Assembly: GCA_940671915.1 (NCBI GenBank)
Contig: CALNVZ010002974.1
Location: 16,846,824-16,910,823, forward strand
Reading direction: 5' to 3'
DNA length: 64,000 nt
DNA from: Paracentrotus lividus
Taxonomy: Eukaryota; Echinodermata; Echinoidea; Camarodonta; Echinidae
In this document: positions 12,801 through 24,800 of the stretch, piece by piece
Layout: each line of letters starts with the position of its first letter
Position numbering within the stretch: position 1 is the stretch's first letter
Position numbers and translations under genes: made by a program
Notes under the pieces: generated by a model
The model's input: the letters and a program-made list of their open reading frames with translations, nothing else
Databases searched by the model: none
Told to the model about the DNA's origin: nothing

Positions 12801-15800
12801 ATTTGATATTGTTTCCCACATAATCTGCGTCTCTCTTCTCCTATTCTCATCTCTAATGATTCACCTGTGAAGTGTGGGTATACAAATGGAGATACACGTA
12901 AGTGTTTGCATAATTTCAATATTACAAGAGGATTGCATAATATTGTATTATGCCTTATTTTGATAAAGATATCTGATTGTCTACAAATCGTACATAAACT
13001 TATTTTATATGTTATTTATAAACTATTATGTATTATATATTTTTCTTACTTTGCATGTCATTCGATTGGTTTTTTGGATTGGTCTTTTGGAGGGTCTGTG
13101 AGACCCCTAATTATTTTACTTTGGATATGAATAACTACAAGTTGAGGGGAGGGGGGGGGGGGACAAAAGGAAGCTATACAATTCATGTTCAGTCTTTCAA
13201 AGAGAAGGAGAAACAGAGAGAGAGAGAGAGAGAGGAAAAAAGTGAGAGGGAGAGTGAGAGAGTGAGAAGGAGAGTGAGAAGGTGAGAGAGTATTCAAAGG
13301 AATGGGGAGGCTGGGGTGTGGGATCACCAACAGTAGGCTAACTTACCCGCATCGCAATTGATATACATCTGTTTAATTGTGAAGACAATATCTTTATGAA
13401 CAGGAGCCACAATAACTGCAGTACATGAATCGCCACCGGTGGGTCTAGTGTTAATTTGATCGATGTAGCCATTCTTTCTTCTCGTCAATCCGTTACATGA
13501 AATATCAACTGTAAACATAAATGAATATTCAGAAAGTTATTATCTTAAGACAATATAAATAAGTTTATATGTTCAAAGACAAGTATAGATGACTTCGGGC
13601 AGCGTTTCATGGAAGTGAGCCCTTTACGTGCCCGCCATATAGCTGGGAGGGGGGGGGGGGGGGGGCTTCCAATGTACTACACATGCGCCTTGTGCGCGTA
13701 TGTCCATTGGAAGCCCCCCCCCCCCCAGCAATGGCTGCCACCATGACAAAACATCAACCAAACCAAATTCGTCTATACTGCGTCCAATGATAGGAGGTTT
13801 CCAACGAAAATAGCTCTTGATTTTGAGGTGAAAATTATATGTCATATTGTCTCAACTTAAAGAACTCCTCCGGGCTGGAGTTTGCATTATTACAAAGCTA
13901 AAGTAAAATCTAAAAAGCACAACACCTAAAATTTCATCAAAATAGGATAAGAAATAGCAAAGTTATGAATTTTCTTAGGTTTTGATTTTTTTTAAGGAAA
14001 CAGTTCTCAAATTGGCAACCTGATGATATCACAGTCCCCCTACTTTCTTTGTATTTTATTGTATGAAATACCAATTATCAAGATTTTTTGCCTTAAGGCC
14101 ATAAAACAGGGATTAATCCTTGTGGAATGTTCAAGGTCACAAGAACTTTTATTTATTTCAGTATGAGTGATAGATTTTCTGTATACGCAATGTATGAAAA
14201 AATGAGATAAATAGGATTTCATATAATAAAATATACAAGAAGTAGAGGGACTGTGACATCACCAGTTTGCTCATTTGAATATTCAAATATTCATGAGACC
14301 TGTTCATGAGACCTGCCAAAAACTGTTTTACTAAAAAATGCATAACTTTGTTATTTTTCATCCGATTTTGATGAAATTTTCTGTGTTGTGCTTGTTAAAT
14401 TCTACTTTACTTTACAAAACATTTTGATTTCAACCCGGAGTCCTCCTTTAAAACCCTTTTGAGTAAAATATACTGAAATGTTACTATGAAGAATAACATA
14501 ATCCATGGTTTGAAACGATTGACTGAACATGCGAGGGAAATACATACGTGAAATAGTGACGAAGCATAGCCGTGCAGTGACGTAGAACGAGGGTTGATGA
14601 CGACACACACCATGCATGCATTCCTACTTTGGTGCCTTTTACACGGTGATTAAAATGTTTCTGGGCAAGCAATATGTTGTACAAACATTCATGCAGCATT
14701 AGGCAAACAAAGCAATATAGACAGTCTAAGTCACATTTATGATGCGAAATTCTCTCAAATATGTTATATAATATTCACTAGCAGGAGATGAGGCAAGATT
14801 CGCGATAAATAACATGCGCTGTACATTCCGAATACAAGTTTTTCGTTCATACATGGAATGACGTCACAATAAAGTTTGAAAGTAGACAAAACTGGTATGA
14901 ACTGGTTCAAACTGGTTCTAACCGGTAAAAACATGAATCACCATGCACTGTACAGAGTCTATTCCATGAGTGTCAGATCAACAGAATTAAAACGATCCAT
15001 GCTATAACGAAGTTGGTTCGGGTAGAGAGATAAAACACGTGTTCATGCATTGACGTGGACGATGATGATGATGAAAGTCGCAATGATGACGGTAAAACAT
15101 TTGATTCTACATTGGAAAACAACACTGATTCCTCAATATTTATTGCATTTTCATTTTGATCTGTATCCGGGGAGGATAATGCCTCATCATCAATGATTTC
15201 ATTACCGTTGTAATCTTCGTCTAATGAAAATAGAGCAGTTAGTAGCGTCGAAGATGACGATAACGATGATGATGGTGGTGGTGATGTTGTTGATGATTTC
15301 CCTAAAGATGATGACGACGTTGGTGTCGAAGATGAAACAAAATTAGAATTAATTATTGTCCGTGATGGTGTCGAACTGGCTAGAGATGTGGACGGTATTT
15401 GAGTTCTTAAAGCAATTGGTTTTGATGTCGACGTTGCTAAAAACGGGTTTGAAGTAGAAACTGGTTTGGATGTGACAGGAGAGGAAACGAAGGACGTTAA
15501 ACTCGGAAATGAAACACGTTTCGACGTCAGATACTCATCAGTGACACCAATTTTTGTTGAAGTAACTTCACTGTAGGGTGGAGAAGTTTTCTCCGATGGT
15601 TTCAAAGTTCTTACTGCATTTGCAGGAATTGTTACGCTGTTGCTAACATCATCAGAATCAGATGTATTATTGTTTGTATCATGATCATGTGATTTAACAG
15701 TGTTCGTCGTTGAGCTTTGTAAAATAATAGTTGGTGCTACCGTTTGGTCACGTGATGTTGTACTCGATGACGAAGTGGACCACGGAGTCGATTGTTTAGG

Positions 15801-18800
15801 TTCCATTGTATAGCTTGTAGTTGTTGCTGGATTGCAATAAAGGGAGCGAAGCAAGCAAGTTTGTTAGACACGGGCAGCATGCAGTTAGTCAAAAAATTGC
15901 AAAACGAACACTCTCAATGTAAACGAATTTTTAAAAATTCATCTTAAAGTGTAGGGTAGAAAGTGAATTTCAGTAAGAGTGAAATTTTCCCCACTCTTTC
16001 ATTATATGGGAAAAGAGAATCTACCCACAATTAAGCGAGTCCAAATGGCGTCCCCGAAAGGAAATTTTACTCAAAATCGATCTGTCTATAATTCGGGAGA
16101 TTGACAATCATTATGTTGAATAAGGATTTGTGGGAAGCGTACTTTTTTATATTTAGGAATCGATGCTTGAAAGCGATACTGAGTCTGTGCTTATAATATG
16201 GGATTGCTTTCAGTGTTATTATAGACATGTACTATCAATGGTTTTAACATTATAGCTTGTTCTGACTGATGCACCTTCTTGTTTTCGCATCACTCAGATC
16301 ATGATCTGTATAGTTCATTTCTGATGTCAGTTTGTTTGACATGTATTCCGGTGAACATTGATAGTCCCTACGTGTTTACTGTTGTTTGATAATACGTTTG
16401 GAACAAAAAATGATAAACAAGTATTTAAAAACATACACACTCTACTAAATCTACTAATTATAATTATTAATCAATAACAATCAATGGTAATTGATCATTG
16501 TATTCTAATTTAAGCAGAAAAAAACCTTTCCCCTAGTATTATGATTATATACTTGCAACATGCATTTGTTATTTTTGTTTAGGACAATGCCATGCAAGGT
16601 GTTTATTATCAGCATGCACATACCATTTTCACCCGCGGGTCTGGGGCACGGAGCTTCGACACACTGTTCCTCGGTGGCAGGTCTGAGGTTCGAATCACAT
16701 AACTCGGGTACTGCTTCTCCCGTGGTGTTTAGAAGGCACGCCACGGCACGCTTTCTTCTCCCCACACCACACGTCGCAGAACACTGTAATGGGAGGAGGG
16801 AGTTCACTAAGAATCATGGAACTTAAATTGGTTTTAAAAAAAAAAGAAAAAAAAAATCCCCTTTTAGTGCTACTATTACTTCTAGCTATATAGTAAAATA
16901 ATGGTTATGTTTCTTTTTTTTAATTTTCAACGTAACACCATTGCGAGAATATTTCACAACTCGGCCTCCTAGTACCACATTTACTACTACCTATGATAAA
17001 ATCAGTAATAGTAATATTGTTTTAACTTAACACGGTTATGTAAAGATATCACAGCTTATATTTGTTTTTCCATTTTCCATTTGAAATAATATCATAATGC
17101 ACAGTACGTCAATTTCCAACGCTAAATGTTTTGTTTCAGATAAGAGATTAATCTATCGCATATCGATGTAGTGTTACATAACAAAATCTTATCATTATAA
17201 AATACAAAATTCATAATAATGATAATGATGACGAAAATGAATAGGATCAGATTTCTAGTTTGTCATTATCGTTATCACTGTGTGAGTAATCAGCGTTTTT
17301 AATATCTACTAATTATATCTTTTGCAAAATGATAAATGTGTTTATATTGAACCTACTAGACTCCACTGTCCCACGACCCAGACTGGTACGGGACAGGGCT
17401 GGTTCTGGCAGCTTCGGCGCTCTGAAGGTCTCTTAGATGACTCGCAGAATAACTCACTCACTTCAGCTCTTTCACCTCCTATATTCTAAATGATAGAAAT
17501 AAAACTTTTTATTACAGTTGATTCTATGTTTACACGTGCATTTTCAAAATATCGATGAAAAAGTCAAAATATGGTTTATAAATTAAATTATATAATATAA
17601 ATAAATCACCAATACCATGGGTACGTAGACCCACTAATAAGCCAGGCCCGATTGGCCCGCCCCCCCCCCGGTTTAAAAAAAAATAAATTGATAACTGACC
17701 CTTTTGACAAATCGAAAACATACCCATATGGCCGATATATGATGATATTCTCATTGTGTTTACCAAAATATGAAATTCCATTTTTGGCCCCCCGCTCATG
17801 AAATCCTGGATCCACCACTGTCAAACACACTTTTTGTTTTACAAGAAGGAAATAACTGAAACTTACTTCCACACAGTAAACTCGTCTTATCTTGATGCCT
17901 CCTCCACATGTCACTGTACATCCACTTAACATTTCATGCTGCCAACTAAAATGGAAAATATAATAACGTGTCATATTATTCTTCATAACTAGGGTCTACC
18001 GTAAATATACACGATTTAGATAGGATGAATTAATAGGTAATTTTTGCCGAGATCCAATGACGTATTATGGCATTAATCTTAGTTGATATGATAAAGGCTG
18101 ACAGGTACGTGGAATTTGATTTATATCCACTCGGTCTAACAAAAGTTGGTCCTATGGCTGACTGCCTAATATCACATGGGCTAATTCTATTTGGTCTACT
18201 AATATTTTGGTCTAATTTCCTTTTGATCTTATATACACGTGGTCTAAAGACCACTTCATCGAATTACCAATTCGTCTAATAGCTAATTCGTCAAATTGCA
18301 TTTTCGTCTAATGCACAAACGGATAACTTGTCTATTACCAGTTTGTTACAGTCATTGACCAAGTGACGTTAGACCAAGTGGACATTAGACAAAATGGACA
18401 TTAGACGAAAAGAGAATAAGACAAAATGGTAACTCGGCGATTTAGACTAAAAGTCAATGAGTCAAAGTGGGGTTAGACGAAATAGCAAATACCTGAAATC
18501 TAAATACGATTTATTTCCAAAACACGCGAGGACTTACTAATATCTGATCGGTTGTCTGATGGGGGCGTAGTACTCCCACGTAATATCCGGTTTTACTCTG
18601 CTACCCAGGTACCTAGGATTGTGCAGTAGGATTACAGAGACGTCTAGGACAGCTGTGGTAGGACCAGAGAGAACCCAGATATGCTCCTTGTTATGGAAGG
18701 CGTCAGCAAGGTATTTGATGATCATCCCGCTATGGCTGTAACGCTGACTGAGGGGTGGTATGAACATTTCACCGCGGAATACCACTTCACCATCAGCTTC

Positions 18801-19063
18801 TACCGCTGATAAAAGATGATGATGATAGTAATAATAATAATAATAATAATGATGATAATAATAAATAATGATAATAATACTGAGACTGATATTTTTCTTG
18901 CTGTGGAATTCACTAGTAAGGTACTTGATGATCAACCCGCTATGGCTTTAGCGCTGACTAAGAGGTGGGATGAACATCTCACCACGGAAAACCACTTCAC
19001 CATTAGCTTCGACTGCTGAAGCATAAGATAAAGATTAATTATTGATCAATATTCGCCCCCCCC

Positions 19064-19103
<40 letters not shown>

Positions 19104-21815
19104 AATCAAACAAACAAACAAACAACAACATAAAACCAAAGACAAAACATTTTGGCCGATGACAATAATAATAATAGGACTGATGTTAAAAATCACGTAT
19201 TTTCCTTGTTGAAGTGGTCAGCAGCGAGATATATGACGAGCATTCCGATGTAACTGTAGCGCTGAAAAAATATTTTGATCATAAAAAGGATAACTATATT
19301 CATTATGTTGGAAGGCTTTGGTAAGATATTTGATGACCATAAGGTTATGAGGTTCTGGAATATTATTTTAGTCTAAATAAACGTGAATGAAATGACGGAC
19401 CTCCCATTATTTTAATCTGCTTCATAGAGCTAACGATGTTTGTCATTCACAGTACGGTATATTCAATTCCTTTTCTTTCTTGTTGGGAAATCTCGAGTTA
19501 ACGAGAATAAGCTGAATTACCAGACCAACTGATGTCACAATTATCAATTAGTATTTTTTTTCTCTCTGATTATTTTCCCAGTGCAATAAAAAAAAAAAAG
19601 AAAAAAAAAAAAAAAAAAGAAACTTACACATATGAGTGTAACGTAGATTCTGGTTTGTTATCTTGATACCCGTCGCGTTTACTGGAATCTGAAGGAATGT
19701 CTTGAAATCTGGAGAAAAAAAAATTTATACATGAAACATTCAAGTACTGTAAGTTAACGAACAATGCAGAATATCCATTGAAATCAATGCGTTTAACATC
19801 AAGACAAATCATGCTGACATCAGATTAAATCATTGCAATAAAAACAAAAGTTTCTAATTGTATTTGCCTGCAACTCATGTACCAAAAATAAAACTTTTAT
19901 ATTGTGTATACATATATATATATATATATATTTCATGATGTCTGTAGCTGAGAGTAAATATAAATATAAATATATATGGATTACATCGACTGAGTAAAAA
20001 CATATTTGTTTCTTTTATCATAGTTTACCACGTTTTTACCATTCATTTGACGATATTCGGCAGTGTTGTTATCATGATTTTTACATGGTTTTACCATAGT
20101 TGTAATGTAGACTTACCATGTACAGCTCCTACATTTCTGATCCTTCCAACTTGTCTCTTACAAGTCCTCCCTGATCCATCACATTTACCACAAACATCCT
20201 TGATCAGTCCTGAACCCATCACACCATCACAACCAAATTCCTACAAATGAGATATAAACAGTACAGTTTAAGATACTTCTTATTGTCTTATACTTCTTTT
20301 TTTTTTTGTGTTTCCCATTTCCCATTTCTCATTGTATTTTCATATAATGTAATTATTATGTAACATGTTGTATGCCATTATTATGTAATGGTTTTATGGA
20401 CATGTGGAAAATAAACTTTAAACCTTTAAACCTTTGAAGCGTAGGTATCCATTTAACCCGTTTCTAACACACTGACACTGACATTATTTTTCACTCTAAC
20501 TAAAGGGTAAGAACTATTAACTGAACCAGTTGTGAGTGGAAGTTTGGTAGAAATGAAGTGATCCCTAAATGACCACTTCGAAGAGTCACAATTACAACAA
20601 ACTTGCTATCTGATTGAACCCATCTTTACAACTAAACTTACACTCTGACATTGAAAATATCTTTACTCATATCACAGGATAAAACTTATAATTTCAGTCG
20701 AAAAATAGTGAAATTCCCTTTTTTACGCGTGAAAATTCACTACAAATCAAGTGATCCGAATAACTCCTTCAAAGAGTGGATGACATTTACCACATGCTGA
20801 AGGATGTCCTCCCTCTTACCGTTACAAGTGGTTTACACTCCTTAACTCTGAGACTATAGATTCAGTCTCAATCACTCTTTTGAGAGTGGAAATTCACTTT
20901 AAATGAAGTGATCCTTAAATAACAAATAACGTGTATACATCGTTGATGCTGCTTGATCGATCCTATCTTACCGCCAACTAAAAATATTTGTACTACTACT
21001 ATAAAAATGAGAATGATTGATTTAGCCTCAAAATAGTGAAATACACAATTCTGCAAAATAAGGAATGAAGGATTATTAATACCTTACATATCCCATCCAC
21101 ACAAGCTTTGGTCAGACTTTGTTCACCCGTTTCATCATGCCAACACATAGTCCCATCTTCATACTTCCCCGGCTCTCGTAAGGCATAGAAGTTAGCGTTG
21201 GATATACATTGAAGTTTGCAGACATTGTTACCTGAATGAGGAGAATGAATAGGAATAATCAAAGTCTGTTCACAGTGTGTTCACAATTTTTCACTGTGTC
21301 TTCGCAGTGATTTCGCATATTCGACTCTTTGAAGATGTATTAAACGCCCTAATAACGTAATAATGTTAGGGTGATTTCACACTGTGAATTAACTCTTACA
21401 ATGTGCTCCACAGTGTTAGACTCAATCTTGAATTTAACTGTGTTTCACTTTCACGCTGTGTATCACACTTTGATACTCTCTCCAGCAGGGACATGTTGTT
21501 TCAGATAGTTTTAGGTATCATTAAAGGAATTGATTAACAATGTAAAAACACATCAAATCTCAGTAAATTCTTAAAATACCAATTAATATTTGTGTGGACT
21601 TGTAGCAAATTTCATGAGTTTATTGAGGAGAATCGTACTTCCCAGATTAATACAAATATAAAATGCATTCACATATTTACTGATGCAATATTTACCTTTA
21701 AGCAATGATGATAAGAAGGCCCTCCATGTATAGTACTGATTGTTGAACTGAAATCTATTTGTTGCTGAACATTGCTCGTTCTTATAATCATCTAATGTTA
21801 CATTGTAACATGGCT

Positions 21816-21855
<40 letters not shown>

Positions 21856-24800
21856 TGAGAGGGGGAGAGGAAGAGAGAGGGAGGGAGAAAGTATGAGTGA
21901 ATGATATGTTTATTATTTGATTACGCATATTTATAGGACGACAACTAGATTACAAAAGTGACAACAAATTATTAGAGTACGGTAGACATTAAAAGGTAGA
22001 TAAATTACACGGTTCTTAATAATTCTGTAAATAGAATATATACTTTGAGTATACAAATATATATATATATATTTTGGAGGGGTGGGGTGGTGAGGGGCTT
22101 GGTATACCTAATACCCAATGTTATTAGTACTGCAAACATTAACCACCTCGGGCATCAACAATCATTATTGTTAACTGCTGGGCATGCCAGAAAATTCAAG
22201 AGAAGAATCCCAAGTAGTTAAATTAAATTGGTTCGCTGCTGTGTTGTCGCCTAGATAAAATAGATATTACACTTACATATTTCTGTTCACTTTTACATGA
22301 AAAGTAGATATCCACTCCATTATTAGATATTTGATTGCACTTACCATCATGTTACAAAGTTGAACCTCTCTTCCTTCCCCTGCGCATGCCAGACCCCCAT
22401 AGACAGGTGTGGGATTGTTACACGACCTCCGTCTAACACGGACACCTGTTCCACAAGATCTTGAACACGCACTGAATGTAGGTTCCCAGTCCGACCATCC
22501 TCCGTCTACTGGTCCGGGTAGACCCTCTTTGACCGGGACACAGTTTCCGCTTACACACCACTGAAATATAAAAACGAATATTCAGGGGATATCATAGTAG
22601 TTGTAATCACAATATGAAATTTGAAAGGATTACAGAACATAAGAAAAATAAAAACCATACATAATTACAAATTCATTGCTATTTTATGGTCTCCATTGCC
22701 ATTTTTGTCTTTACCTAACAGGTGTTTCATACTTTGCTACAAATATGTAAGCGTAATGAATTCAAACTGGTTCATATATTTCACAAGAATATTATAAATA
22801 CATACTGAGATAAAAATCCCTGTAATTCTGAGAAAGAACTGAGTATTGTGTTTGTCTTCTAAAACTTATAGATGCGTACAGTCCTTTTCTGTCCTGTTTG
22901 AATGTGTATTATATGATGTGACAGACCGTCATGCCATATTCCATTTTAAATAATCACAAGAGAAAATATCCTCACACTACATTTAAATTGACCAATGGGG
23001 AACTACGTTTTATACAACATTGGTTATGATTGGGCTAGTGAATGAAATATACATACCTTATTACGACCACATTTTGTACCCTCCATTATCATTATCCCTG
23101 AATAATGACAGAAACCCGACTCCTGGCAACCTAGACTCCCACATAGCTGTTTGTGTAAAATGATATACTAATTTAGGTAAAATATGAATAACATTTCGGC
23201 AAATATTAATGGAGCAACAAACATTGTACGCTTATCATGACAATTATCATTTGTGTACTGTGCAATATTTGAAGAATACTATAAATGTTATAATAACAAC
23301 TCAAATGCTTCCTTAATTCAAAAATCTGTATCAAGATTTACAAAGTGATTCCTACCCTGTCATGCGTATATATATAAAAAAAAAAAGTTTTATTTGTTAT
23401 AAAGATATAACACATGTTTTTTTTTTATTGTTGTTAAAGTAAAATGTTCTCGACTTTTTAAATTTAGAAAGTAATATTGTCATTATATTTTGTATCGAGA
23501 TATTGTTATGAGTAAAATTAATTAATCAAAGCTTTATTTTGAATTCAATATACAGTGGTGGCCAAAATTATTAAAACACCTGAACCTACACAAAGTCTAT
23601 GGGATTATCAGTGCCCTAGTTCATTTGCCGAAATAAGGTTAAAGATATCGTTTGTGTGCCATGAGCTTTCATGACTTTTTAGCAGAGGGTCTTACGTATA
23701 TTTCGACCATTTGGTAACGCGCAGCATTAAAAATAGTTGCGCTATGCGCTTTTGGTTTCCCATAGACTTGTGTATTAAACATGTAGTCCAAATGCAAAAA
23801 AGTGAAATGCCAATTACATATGCCGATTGCTCAAAAAGTATTTGAGCTAGAGGTATGAAACCTAGCAGGCTTATTTATTCTAATATACCTCAAATACCTG
23901 CCAAGTTTCAGAAAATTTGGTCAAATGGGGAGGGGTGGATTCGCCCCTCCCTTGATGGTGAGATGACCAAAATAACCATGCCCATTGAAGGTTAAGACTA
24001 TTTTTTTTCATTAAATGAAGACACTCCTTGTAAATGTAAATTTTTTAGAAGGAAATTTCATGAGCAATTCAAATATGTTGAAATATTAAGGGTCAGAGGA
24101 AAAGGGGATTTAAATGGGGGCTCTGAATTAAAAATTTGGGGCCCCTCACAAATTTTTTTAAAAATCCCACAAAACATGTTACTACTTCACCCTATCGTGT
24201 TGTGAATGATATTTTTGACATTCTCACGAAATTTACTTTCAGAAAATGTATACTTTTGTAGGGAGAGACTTGATATTTTTAACGTTATGACACTTTGATC
24301 CTGATATGGGCAAGATTTTTTAGATGTTACAATTGGTAGCGTAACACAAAAAAGGCGATTTGGGGGCGATTTGGGGGCCAGTTCCAAACGCATGACTAAG
24401 TTATTTAGTTTTTAGATTATAATAATGACTTTTGTAGACATTCCAGGCATTTTAAAGGTATTTAAATGATCAACTGAATGAAAACAACTAAAATAATTTA
24501 AATTTACTTAGTGTTCTAATAATTTTGGCCACCACTGTATACTTTTCTTTAAATAATTATTCAGCATTGGCCATGCGTTTTGAGTTGGGCCCTTAAAAAG
24601 GTGGAGTTGTGACATCTGCTCCTCAAATATGATTTTGTTTATTAATTTACTTAAAAACTATACCAGCTATATAGCTGAATTTGGTCTTATATTAAAGCTC
24701 TCATATAGGGCAACAAAATACATGTTTTAAAAATTGTTAAAATTTCATCATTGTCTGTTAATTAACTGTTAATTAACGAGAGTCAGGGGTGGAGGAGGAG

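Noticed and set aside
18816..19019. Plus-strand frame of 67 codons
   Set aside because: Antisense shadow of the decayed spacer exon copy plus an ATA-rich microsatellite.
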